Of a DNA stretch of 64,000 bases, positions 47,895-58,599 are shown in pieces. Each line of letters opens with the position of its first letter. The first letter of the stretch is position 1. The DNA is from Arenicola marina. Its lineage: Eukaryota; Annelida; Polychaeta; Arenicolidae. The stretch lies in the NCBI GenBank assembly GCA_964019135.1, contig OZ025248.1:52445670-52509669 (forward strand). Direction: 5' to 3'. The position numbers were made by a program, and so were the translations under genes. The notes below the pieces were generated by a model, which was not told the DNA's origin, made no database searches, and saw nothing but the letters and a program-made list of their open reading frames with translations.

Positions 47895-49120
47895 GCCGAT
47901 GATGCTCCGGAAACGATGAAGGATGAATGGATTAAGCATGCCCCAGATCTGTACCAGGTGAACAAAGCAGTTCGCTCACAGCTATCACTGTTTCAAAATG
48001 GTACACTGAATATTTCACTGTATTAATTAAGTAAAGATCATTATTTTCATGTGTTATTTCTGTAATTGACTATTTTGCTAGATTTAATCTGATTTAACCA
48101 TTTTTCAACAAGCTGGCCAATTACCCCCAGCCGAGAGCACCAATCTAAACAGAGCGAAAAAAGGGATATGGCAATAGGAACTTGCCTAGGAGGTATACTT
48201 TTCGTGCAGGAAATTTCCAGGCTTGGTTTGGTGCCTGTCAAGCATCTTGAAAATGACGTTTGATATGGTATTGGAAGAGAGGATTAATTGAGTTTAGATG
48301 GTACAGTTAAACCTCCCTGCCCAACCACTTCCCTAACCCGATCGCCTCCCTAACTCAATCGATTTCTTCCATTCCCAACAGTCAGCCTATATCTTAGCCT
48401 TGCAACAGTATTCCATAACCAGACCACCTCCCTACTTTGTAAATAAAATGATCATTATGGTCCCAAAGCCCCATTTGATATGCCCTAAGTCCGATATGGT
48501 AAAGTTCCCATTGAAAATCTGATAGCAGATGACCTAAAGATTTGCCATGAAGGCTATGGAATATAAGGTCTAGTTTAAAAGCAGTATGGAAAATCAGACT
48601 TCATCAGTTCACACAGGGGAGAAAATCTGCTTCTTTTGACAGGACGACCATATTACCAGAAACGCTGTATGGGTGGGTGGGGTGGCTATGTATATGGGAG
48701 GGGAGAGGGGTGGAGGGATCGAGCCGAGGCTCATACTGGGGTCTGGTGTCAAAATGAATTATGTTGGATATTTTGGTAGTTCGGCCATCCTGTCTGTAGA
48801 CCTGACCCTTTGGCTTTGGTAAAGACTAAACCAGACTAAAGTACCCTAAGCTGTAATTTTCCAGGATAGTTCTTACTCATAATTCTATTTATAGATGGGT
48901 TTTTCGGTGGGCATTAATGCTTTATTCAAGCCTGTGATGCAATAGCTTTAGCCATGCAAGTGAAGGACGTAACCAGTAAGTAAGGCAATAAGTTGGAGGT
49001 TACCAGACACTTCGGCCTACAGCCACTGCAGCCCAGATACTTCGGTCTACCTCAATTACCGCACCCACTGGCCACTAACATACAAAACATCCATATTAAG
49101 AACAATTATTTATTGAAAGG
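47895..49120. other. Unassigned stretch
   Basis: A minus-strand SINE family 1 tail (ACGATGAAGGATGAATGGAT ... GCATGCCCCAGATCTG) lies at 47915-47960. The remainder holds no recognised feature. Confidence 0.4.
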
Positions 49121-49127
49121 CCATAGG

Positions 49128-49535
49128 CCACAGGTGCCGCAGATCGACTGACACAGGCTGGAGGGGGTGGGGGGGGGGGGGGTCACACACTATCTACATA
49201 GAACAAGTTGACCCCTCCCCGCCCCCCCAGCCTGTGTCAGTCGATTTGTGGCACCTGTGCTATAGGCTCAACTGGTTTACAGAAAGTTCTGACTATAGAG
49301 CAGCTCTATAGGCCGAACTTTCTATAAACCAGTTGAGGAGACGCGAGTAGGAGACGCGAGTACCCCCTGTAACCCCCTAGCCCAGAACCCTAGGCTGTGG
49401 GTAGCTGAAACACAGCTATGATTCTTCAACCATAGCCATGGATTCATGGCTAAAGTAACCCCCTGTGTAGTGCTAAATCACCCTGGCTACTGTTGACAGT
49501 GTTGTGTACAGGGTGATTTAGCACTACCCCCTGTG
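49128..49535. repeat. Cluster of three inverted repeats (hairpins)
   Basis: First, CAGGTGCCGCAGATCGACTG then ACACAGGCTGG at 49132-49165 pairs with CCAGCCTGTGTCAGTCG and CACCTG at 49225-49258 around a poly-G loop. Second, CTCAACTGGTTTACAGAAAG at 49266 pairs with CTTTCTATAAACCAGTTGAG ending at 49337. Third, AGTGCTAAATCACCCTG at 49468 pairs with CAGGGTGATTTAGCACT at 49509-49525. They may be MITE ends, but no target duplications were found. Confidence 0.7.
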
Positions 49536-50170
49536 GTGAAATAGGCACTCACGTCTATAAGTTGAGTAGCCCGAAAATGTAGACATTACAATTTAGACAG
49601 TCAGTCTAATGAAGCGTAACGTTCACCAGCCCCTTCAGAATATAGCTGGTTGTAACGTCTGAAAGTTCAGGCTATAACTTATAGAAGTTGTGTTAAGTAA
49701 ACAGCTTGACTTGAGCGATAATCGGTGAGCTGTCACTCTCCCAGTCAGGTCAGACCGTCTGTCTCAGCCTCTGGCGAATTCTACTGAAAAGTCAAGATAG
49801 AACCTGTTTCAGTGATTGACCAGTGTTGACATACCGTGTGTTTTGTATGATTCACGAAGTAGCCGGGATAATCCTGGGCGATTTTGTTATGAAATTCTGC
49901 AAAAATGGTCTGAAGACTGGTATCATCCGATTTCCATAAGCTGGTACCACCGTTCATCCACAAGTTGCCGCTCTGCCAAAAGAGGGAGCTCGTTCCTCAC
50001 AGACGCTGTTCCAACGCACCCGTACGTCTGCATAAGATGATGGGTTTGCAGTTTTGTTGCGATTAAAGTACTTCGATTTGTTTCGCGGCACTTGATGCTT
50101 GTGACCGAATAACCCTATATGTGACCGACAAAGCTTGCCGCAGTCGTCGCATCGATAACCCGTGCCGTTG

Positions 50171-50431
50171 CAGGGGCGGATCTAGGAATTTGCAAAGGGG
50201 GGGGGGGGTGCTCTCTGAAAACTTGCGACCGGGGAGGCGGTGCTCTCTTTTTGCCAAGGAGGGGTTGCTCTCTGAAAAACTGGCGACCGGGGGGGGAAGC
50301 TCTCTGGCTAAAATTTCCGACCGGGGGGGGGTGAGGGGCGCTGCTCGGAGAAGCCGACTTTAACAGTGTATGTTCAGGTTCCCAATGGGGGAGTTGCAAC
50401 CCCCCTAACCACCCCCCTGGATCCGCCACTG
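50171..50431. mobile_element. MITE-like element, CAGGGGCGGATC ends
   Basis: Left end CAGGGGCGGATCTAGGA, right end CCCTGGATCCGCCACTG, flanked by CGTTG on both sides (50166-50170, 50432-50436). The G-rich interior has near-repeats of CTCTCTGAAAA...GACCGGGG. Similar single ends occur at 10140, 21294 and 21340. Confidence 0.75.
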
Positions 50432-50439
50432 CGTTGCGA

Positions 50440-51010
50440 TCATCATGGTCTTGTTACGGGTTATTGGATCAGGTGCAAAGCAGGCTACAGGCGCTCTGAT
50501 CACTTATAGGCCTAGGCCAGGCTTCTGTGTAAATTAATTCGTAAAATTAACATGATATACCCACAAAAGAGTAAACAATGAAGCAATCTAGTTGTGCAAA
50601 TTATGTGGCTAATCATTGTCCGGCGATAAGAAAATTTATTAACCACCTCTAAAGGCGTAAAGGCACATTACCCCGATCATTACGACTGTCATCTAATACT
50701 TATGATATATAACCAGAGCGAATATTGCACACGCATTTGCAGGCCTAACACCTTGCAAGTTCGTAAGCGTTCGAATCGTTGCAGCTGGCTTTCTGGGTGG
50801 CCGCCAGCGCTGCGATATCAGGAAAGAGCAATTCCCTAATGACGAAGCGACGCTTAGGATCTGGAACGGTCATACAACTTTCGATTCGATCTCGTATCCA
50901 AGTAAAACACCGTGACTTGGGGATTTCTGCATGTGATTACAGCTGAAAACCTACTGGATATCTGTCTGGGCAGCCGACGTGCAGGGATGTTTATTTGTAT
51001 CACTTTAAGG
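50440..51010. other. Unassigned stretch
   Basis: No recognised exon or repeat. Confidence 0.4.
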
Positions 51011-51012
51011 CC

Positions 51013-51375
51013 ATGATACATCTAAAAAGTTTCGGTAACTCTGTGACCGAAACAAGTCTCGGACACAAAGTTACCGAAACTTTTTCAGGATACATCTAAT
51101 CCGAGTTTCCGAAACTCGCACCCCTTAATCCCTTAAATTTGGCACCAATAATCCACCATGGCTGAGGTTAGAGAATCACATGACCACATCTCGATTTCTC
51201 ATTGGTTGTAATACTAATGATGTGGAAACTTTGTGTCCCAAATTCAAACATGTTGAAACTTCGGAAACAATGTTTCGGTCACAAAGTTACCGAAACATTT
51301 CAGGATACACCAGTGAAAAGTTTCGGAAATAAAGTTTCGGTCACAAAGTTACCGAAACTTTGCCAGATGTATCAT
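51013..51375. mobile_element. MITE with GTTTCGGTAAC ends
   Basis: Left ATGATACATCTAAAAAGTTT then CGGTAACTCTGTGACCGAAAC; right GTTTCGGTCACAAAGTTACC then GAAACTTTGCCAGATGTATCAT. These are long, near-perfect inverted ends. Internal copies of the same motif at about 51075 and 51275 suggest subterminal duplication or nesting. Non-coding. Confidence 0.8.
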
Positions 51376-51714
51376 TAGAAGGATCATTTCCTTGCACGCG
51401 TCTTGGCCGAATGGCCATGTCCAAAAAGACATTGGCTGTCAGTCTGCCACGGACTAGTTGTTCCTGTTTTCGCATGGGGCGCCCGGAAGGCACCTGTTTG
51501 GACGACGTAGACGTCATCCACGCTTCGCTCCTGCTCAAGTGGCGTGGACATGCGAGGGAGGGGTGGCAGCGGGGGTGGCAGTCAGGGTCGGGTACGCCAA
51601 CCCATGATATCGACGGACTCGGGTCACCACTTAGGTGTGTCTGCACTGGTCACGTGATGAGAACCGCGGGATGTCGAGCCCTCTCACTGGAGCACAATCC
51701 CATATCTATGAGCG

Positions 51715-52050
51715 AGATGTCAGGGGCGTGATCTTGTTGAGCGACATCGGTGTGATCCGATCGGTGTGAGGGCGGTGTGAGGGCGTGATCCTGTGGAGTG
51801 AAATTTCAAGGACGTGATCTCGTGGAGCGAGATGTCAGGGACGTGATCTCATGGAGCCATATGCCAGGGACGTGATCTCGTGGAGCCATATGCCAGGGAC
51901 GTGATCTCGTGGAGCGAGATGTCAGGGACGGGATTTCGTAAAGCGATATGCCAGGGACGGGATCTCGTTGAGCGAGATGTCAGGAGCGTGATCTCGTGGA
52001 GCTATATTTCAGGAAAGCAATCTCGTGGAACGAGATGTCTGGAGCGCGAT
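51715..52050. repeat. 30-bp minisatellite, about 10 copies
   Basis: Units GTGATCTCGTGGAGCGAGAT then GTCAGGGAC with variants (GCCATATGCCAGGGAC, AAGCGATATGCC). Each contains the imperfect palindrome ATCTCG...CGAGAT. Intergenic. Confidence 0.9.
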
Positions 52051-52054
52051 CTTG

Positions 52055-53360
52055 GATAGTGCAAACCTGAGAAAGCCCGAGAAAGCCTCTTAGATCCGCC
52101 GCTGAACCGCTTGACAAAATCTCCCGCGCACCCCAGTGTGGCCATTATTCGTGCATCCATTACATGACGTTATATATGAATATGCAGGAGTTGCAGAATC
52201 ATCAATTTATCGAGTTTACGGGCCTGTCGCGCATATTTGTTTTACCAGCGGTTGTTACGGACACCTTAGACTAACAAGGGTACTTTTATTTTCCTTTCGC
52301 ATGAAGTGTTCAATATTGACTTTTTATTTCATTGACCTAATAAATTTTGCCATAGGCCTACACTGATGTCAAATGAAGCGTTCATGTCGCCAACTCCTTC
52401 GACAAAGGCTGTTGTGGACGAAATGAATGGGATAAAACGTCATCTTTTTACTTATAATAGTTCACTTATAAAAACGTCTCCCATGCAGTGAGCGGTCCAT
52501 ATATACGACATCGACAACGACCAGGAAGTAAACACGAGAACGCCTCTCTGGACGACTGGCACGGTTAGACCACTGTGTAACGCTTTTGAGCCAGCATTTC
52601 AGCTGCAGTCTCCGCTAGGCAGGATCCTCCGTGTGGAAGGGAAGGACGTCCGGTCAGTTCTCTCGTGAGTTCTCCTACATGCCGAGTCCGGCGAATTGAC
52701 AGGCCGTAACGTGACATAACCCAGTGATCAACACTGGGTAACAGTGAGTACAACAGCGTAGCTGCAAAGAGTGTAATATATCTAACAATCTATTTTCATA
52801 TTACACTCTTTGGCGTAGATACCATCGACGCAGAATACTCAGTGCGTCAACCAGTTCAGGGGAAAGTTTCGTCGTTAAACTGTTCTCCCGTGCCTCCTTT
52901 TCTCGCGGCTGTTATAGTAGGGGGGGGGGGGGGGGGTTCAATGACTGGTATAGGCTTACATCTCAAAATCCAGTGGAGCCTGGCTATTTATTGCTTCAAT
53001 CATTATTACAATAAAATTAGCGTTTGACACTTGCACGGGTATGTCTTTCACATGGGCCAAACCAAGACAATCATTATGATGATATGAATATATGAAACCT
53101 GTCAAAGCAGCGGAATCGCCCTCAGTAATTAAGTACCGAGGTAATACCACGGAGTTCACTGACTGACTATAACGCGATACAATGATGACATACATGAAAA
53201 AGTGACGAGGCTGTTTTGACCGTCATATAAAAGCTACGCTTGACACGCTTGGGTGATCACCTAGTACCGGTGTTGACACATTAATCATTATGACCTACAT
53301 TACACAACTGTACGCTGCAGGGCCCACTCTGACGTATGTTAGGACCCAACACGTCATTGT
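52055..53360. other. Unassigned stretch upstream of the membrane protein gene
   Basis: An upstream exon with a signal peptide for the gene at 55016 would be expected hereabouts, but I could not identify one. There is a poly-G run at 52921. ATTACACTCTTTG at about 52801 is the complement of CAAAGAGTGTAAT at about 52766, a short hairpin. Confidence 0.4.
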
Positions 53361-53363
53361 GTC

Positions 53364-53734
53364 TGTTAGAACCCAAAACGCCATATAGTGACGAAAACGT
53401 CATAACACACGGCCTGCGCGATCTGGGAGCAAATGTAAACACTGTGCCTCGATCGCCGTGTCTATTGACGGGGGCTATGAATATATGAGGCAGTAACCCT
53501 TCAGTTTCAGATATATAGTGCTTTCATCAACGTTGGAATTTGGGATATCGCCCGAACCCCCTCCGCCCCCCACACACACACCCGGGTCTATCCCTTGGAA
53601 CCCTGTACTCCAAGAAAATGTCCTTGTTTTTCTGCACCTTATTTGCGAATTTCGGCCTCCGATAGGTCACTAAGTTTCAATCAATCACGGTCTGGACTGA
53701 CGTTTTCGTCACTATGACGTTTTGGGTTCTAACA
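53364..53734. mobile_element. MITE, TIR TGTTAGAACCCAAAACG
   Basis: Left TGTTAGAACCCAAAACGCCA then TATAGTGACGAAAACGTCA; right TGACGTTTTCGTCACTATGA then CGTTTTGGGTTCTAACA: about 39 bp of inverted repeat. The interior (GAGGCAGTAACCCTTCAGTT, CGTGTCTATTGACGG) matches, in reverse, the interior of 58249-58587, so these two are one family. A related half end, TGTTAGGACCCAACACGTCA, sits at 53336. Confidence 0.85.
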
Positions 53735-53739
53735 GACGT

Positions 53740-54970
53740 ACGTACACTGCACATCTGTTCACTGTCGGACCCTGCACTCTGCTTCATTGACCCATTCTGA
53801 CATACACTACACATCTGTTCACTGTCGGAACCCTGCACTGTGTATCATTGACCCATTCTGACGTTCACTACACATCTGTACACTGTCGGACCCCGCACTC
53901 TGTATCATTGACCCATTCTGACGTACACTACACATCTGTACACTGCCAAACCCCACACTCTGTATCATTGACCCATTCTGACGTACACTACACATCATGT
54001 TTACTGTCGGACCCCGCACTCTGTATCATTGACCCATTCTGACGTACACTACGCATCTGTGCACTGTCGAACCCCGCACTCTGTATCTTTGACCCATTCT
54101 GACGTACACTACACATCTGTACACTGCCGTACCCGCATTCTGTATCATTGACCTATTCTGACGTACACTACACATCTGTACACTGCAGAACCCCGCACTC
54201 TGTCATTGACCCATTCTGACGTACACTACACATCTGTGCACTGCCGAACCCCGCACTCTGTATCATTGACCCATTCTGACGTACACTACACATCTGTACA
54301 CTGCCGAACCCCGCACTCTGTATCATTGACCCATTCTGACGTACACTACACATCTGTTCACTGTCGGACCCCGCACTCTGTATCATTGACCCATTCTGAC
54401 GTACACTACACATCTTTTCACTGTCGGACCCTTACTCTGTATCTTTGACCAATTCTGACGTACACTACACATCTTTTCACTGTCGGACCCCGCACTCTGT
54501 ATCATTGACCCATTCTGACGTACACTACACATCTGTACGCTGCGAACCCCGCACTCTGTCATTGACCCATTCTGACGTACACTACACATCTCTACACTGC
54601 CGAACGCCGCACTCTGTATCATTGACCCATTCTGACGTACACTACACATCTGTACACCGCCGAACCCCGCACTCTGTATCATTGACCCATTCTGACGTAC
54701 ACTACACATCTGTTCACTGCCCTACCCCGCACTCTGTATCATTGACCCATTCTGACGTACACTACACATCTGTTCACTGTCGGAACCCTGCACTGTGTAT
54801 CATTGACCCATTCTGACGTACACTACACATCTGTTCACTATCGGACCCCGCCATCTGTATCATTGACCCATTCTGACGTACACTACACATCTGTACACTG
54901 CCGAACCCCGCACCCTGTATCATTGACCCATTCTGACGTACACTACACATCTGTACACTGCCGAACCCGC
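53740..54970. repeat. 60-bp minisatellite, about 20 copies
   Basis: Units TGACGTACACTACACATCTG, TACACTGCCGAACCCCGCAC, TCTGTATCATTGACCCATTC (60 bp, 20 codons). TGACGTA, a CRE-like motif, recurs in each. It stops about 35 bp before the acceptor of the exon at 55001. Open frames on both strands are artefacts. Confidence 0.94.
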
Positions 54971-55015
54971 GACTAATTTTAATGTGTTTTTTTATTGTAG
55001 ATACAGAAGTCCATC

Positions 55016-57356
55016 ATGGCAAGCACAACGTCCATGCTGACGTCAGTTTCTAACGTCACAGGTAAAAAGTTAAAAATAATCACGTGCTAAAGTCTGCTTT
55101 GGTGTTATACGTTAAGACGTCTGTTTGTTACTACAGACTTTTACCCGGTCTACATGTTGTACTTCAACATGGCTGTTTGTTATTACAGACTGTTCATCGG
55201 CCTACACTTTGTACTTCAACACGTATGTTTGTTATTACAGACTGTTTATCGGCCTACACTTTGTACGTCGACACGTTTGTTTGTTATTACAGACTGTTCA
55301 CCGGCCTACACTTTGTACTTCAACACGTATGTTTGTTATTACAGACTGTTTATCGGCCTACACTTTGTACGTCAACACGTTTGTTTGTTATTACAGACTG
55401 TTCATCGGCCTACACTTTGTACGTCAACACGTTTGTTTATTATTACAGACAGTTACCCGGCCTACACTTTGTACGTCAATACGTTTGTTTGTTATTACAG
55501 ACTGTTCATCGGCCTACACTTTGTACGTCAACACGTTTGTTTGTTATTACAGACTGTTACCTGACGTACACTTTGTACGTTTACACGTCTGTTTGTTATT
55601 ACCGTGTTCATCGGCCTACACTTTGTACGTCAACACGTTTGTTTATTATTACAGACAATTACCCGGCCTACACTGTCTACGTCAACACGTCTGTTTGTTA
55701 TTTCAGACTGTTCATCGGCCTACACTTTGTAAGTCAACACGTGTGTTTGTTATTACAGACTGTTACCCGGCCTACACTTTGTATGTCAACACGTGTGTTT
55801 GTTATTACAGACTGTTACCCGGCCCATACTATGTACGTTTACACGTCTGTTTGTTATTTCAGACTATTCATCGGCCTACACTTTGTACGTCAACACGTCT
55901 GTTTGTTATTACAGACTGTTACCCTGCCTACATGTTGTACCTCAACACGTGTGTTTGTTATTACAGACTGTTACCCGGTCTACACGTCTGTTTGTTATTA
56001 TAGACTGTTACCCGGTCTACACTTTGTACGTCAACACGTCTGTTTGTTATTACAAACTGTTACCCGGCCTACACTTTGTACGTCAACACGTCTGTTTGTT
56101 ATTACATACTGTTACCCGGCCTACACTTTGTACGTCAACACGTCGGTTTTTTATTACAGACTGTTCATCGGCCTACACTTTGTACGTCAACACGTTTATT
56201 TGTTATTACAGACTGTTACCCGGCCTACACTTTATACTTCCACACGTCTGTTTGTTAATACAGAATGTTCATCGGCCTACACTTGTACGTCAACACATTT
56301 GTTTGTGATTACAGACTGTTACCCGACCTACACTTTGTACGTTTACACGTTTGTTTGTTATTACAGTGTTCATCGGCCTACACTGTGTACGTCAACACGT
56401 TTGTTTGTTATTTCAGACTGTTTATCGGCATACACTTTGTACGTCAACACGTGTGTTTGTTATTACAGACTGTTACCCGGCCTACACTTTGTACGTCAAT
56501 ACGTGTGTTTGTTATTACAGACTGTTACCCGGCCTACACTCTGTACGTCAACACGTTTGTTTGTTATTACAGACTGTTCATCGGCCTAGACTTGGTACGT
56601 CAACACGTTTATTTGTTTTTACAGACTGTTACCCGGCCCACACTATGTACGTTTACACGTCTGTTTGTTATTACAGACTGTTCATCGGCCTACACTTTGT
56701 ATGTCAACACGTCCATGCCCTTCGTCCCCGATTGCTCCTCGGTGGGCAGCGAGTCGTACGTGACACTGGACGAGTGTTTGGCCAGCGGATGTCAAGGTCG
56801 TGTCAATGTCATCGCCTTCCTCAGTTCCGCGTGTATGTTATACCTATGCCACGGTGATAATATTCGCCTTAAGACAGCAGTTAGAGGTTGGGCTGTCTAC
56901 AAGAGAGCTACCATGGTGACCCCGCGGGAGGCCGAAGGCGACGCCCCCCCTCTCTGGTCTGTGTTGGTCGGTGTGGGCCTCGGCGTCGTGGCCATGGCAA
57001 CGGCGCTATCTGTAGCCATCGTGGTAGTCACTAAGAGAAAACAGAAAGCCAAGAGGAAAAAGTTGAGAGAGGAAATGAAGAAGAGAAAAGAGGAAAAAAG
57101 AAAAGAGGCGAAGCTGCGAAAAAGCAAAGAGAAGTCTGTGGAAGATGACGCGCATGCGCCCCGGTTAAAAACTGGACTGGACACTGTTCACACGCGGAGT
57201 GATACAGACTCGGGTGTGACGTCTGTGGCAGAGATCTACTCTGAAATTGATGAAGTACGGACGCAGAATTCAGGTGGCCATAGCAACCCAGGGGTGAAAT
57301 ATCAAAACGCCGTCAACCTGTTCGACGAAGATTTTTATCTGACGACTGCAACGTGA
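55016..57356 (+). CDS. Single-pass membrane protein with Cys-rich ectodomain
   Basis: Exon 55001-55061 (in frame throughout, ATG at 55016) ends in phase 1 and fits the last exon, 56677-57356, giving GAC across the border. From this ATG 241 residues are predicted. The ectodomain has six Cys (17, 35, 49, 54, 68, 73), N-glycosylation sites at Asn13 and Asn26, and ESYVTLDECLASGCQGRVNV followed by SSACMLYLCHGDN, which resembles PAN or MANSC modules. A transmembrane helix (WSVLVGVGLGVVAMATALSV, about 108-131) precedes a Lys/Glu-rich stretch and a tail with YSEI and KYQNAV, the latter fitting the pYxN type of SH2-binding site. No signal peptide is seen, so a further upstream exon is likely and the start is provisional. 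Receptor-like; ligand unknown. The intron is filled by an array repeating the 3' splice site. Confidence 0.72.
55109..56720 (+). repeat. 52-bp minisatellite repeating a 3' splice site, about 31 copies
   Basis: Each 52-bp unit has the form TTTGTTATTACAG, ACTGTTCATCGGCCTACACT, TTGTACGTCAACACGTC. The first part is the pyrimidine-rich tract and AG of the last intron; the second is the first 35 bases of the last coding exon. Roughly 28 of 31 units keep the AG. The true exon is the last unit, which continues uniquely as CATGCCCTTCGTCCCC. Because 52 leaves remainder 1 on division by 3 and few units hold stops, long open frames run through the array. Some units carry GTTACCCGG in place of GTTCATCGG. 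Confidence 0.95.
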
Positions 57357-57359
57357 TCC

Positions 57360-57600
57360 GTGGATATCAAGAACTAATTGGATGCCCACTGCCCCCCCCC
57401 CCACCTCACCCCACCCCCCGATCAACCACAGCCTCGCCTTACCTTGATGGTGTGTGCTGCCGCCGTTGAGTCAAGAACTAATGGATGCCCACTGCCCCCC
57501 CCCCCGCCACCCTCACCCCCCAAACAGCCACAGCCTCGCCTTATACCTTGATGGTGTGAGCTACCGTTGATTCAAGAATTAATGGATGCTGTCTTGTTGT
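57360..57600 (+). repeat. Tandem 3' UTR duplication
   Basis: CAAGAACTAATTGGATGCCC through CTTGATGGTGTGTGCTGC...GTTGAGT is followed by a second copy (CAAGAACTAATGGATGCCCA ... GATGGTGTGAGCTACCGTTG) and the start of a third (TCAAGAATTAATGGATGCTG), a step of about 100 bp. Confidence 0.8.
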
Positions 57601-58126
57601 GAAGGCCATCGGGGGTAGCCACAAATAGGCACTAGCCATCAGCATTTGGGTCAGTGTATTCACATCTTGGCACTATCATAGACAAATGACGATTATATCG
57701 CCACTATTGTGTAAAAGTACCCCTTGTGGAATAGAGCATCGGTAAAAAGTTACAAATGCCGCTATTAATAGGTTGGTCATTGGGTCGAACTAATTGAAGA
57801 AATTATTTATTTAGCGATACCGGATTTCACAAGGCTGGGTCCATTTTCCATGGTCCCTGCCTCAACGAAGTTGATTACAGTGGTAAAGACTACGCGTGGC
57901 TAAGATAAGAGAATGCATTTAAAGAACTATGATGTAAAACTGAAGATATCATACGACTGGGAACATTGTATGCCTAAAGTCGTTTAAAGAAAAAGATACA
58001 TATATAAAGTCACTAGTAATCGCCAAAGTGTTACCTTTTCCGTAAATGTTATTGTGGAGTCATGTTATAAAATGATACATAAAAAAACATTTTATGCTGG
58101 GAGTGAGATGCAGCATTGCTAAATGC

Positions 58127-58132
58127 AATAAA
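58127..58132 (+). terminator. Polyadenylation signal of the membrane protein gene
   Basis: AATAAA about 770 bp after the stop codon. A second, CAAATAAAC, lies near 58190. Use is inferred. Confidence 0.4.
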
Positions 58133-58248
58133 GTTAAATGACTCGGGGAGATTAAATTATATATACTACCCGGACACTGTACTGTAGCAAATAAACTAAG
58201 ACGCTTTCAATATCGAATATTAACTAGAACGCATGTGACGACCACCTG

Positions 58249-58587
58249 TGTTAGAACGGAAAACGTTGTAATAACGAAAACGTCAGACCTGGATAGAATG
58301 AAATATACGGTTTTATGATCGACTTCACCCATCCCGGTCATCGCTCACACAAGCTTGCGTAGCGTTTCTGAATGTGACGGGAGGGGCCACTTTGGACTAA
58401 AGCAGTGATTGATTGGCAATTAGTGATTTCTTGGAGGCCTGAAACTGAAGAGTTACTGCCTCATATATTAATTGCCGCGGTCAATAGACAAGGCGACCGA
58501 GGAAGTGTGAAACTGTACATTTGCTCCTAGATGGCGCAGACCGTGTGTTCTGACGTTTTCGTCACTATGCCGTTTTGGGTCCCAACA
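58249..58587. mobile_element. MITE, same family as 53364-53734, opposite orientation
   Basis: Ends TGTTAGAACGGAAAACGTTG and CGTTTTGGGTCCCAACA with subterminal ACGAAAACGTCAG and CTGACGTTTTCGTCACTATG. The interior shares CTGAAACTGAAGAGTTACTG and TCAATAGACAAGGCGACCGA with the complement of the first copy. The left end is more diverged. Confidence 0.8.
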
Positions 58588-58599
58588 CATGTGGTTCGT

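Noticed and set aside
55084-56589. A 501-residue open frame over the 52-bp array
   Set aside because: It arises because the 52-bp unit cycles through all three frames with few stops. The repeated peptide follows the unit period, and the units contain intron-type splice acceptors. It is a shadow of the array, not an exon.
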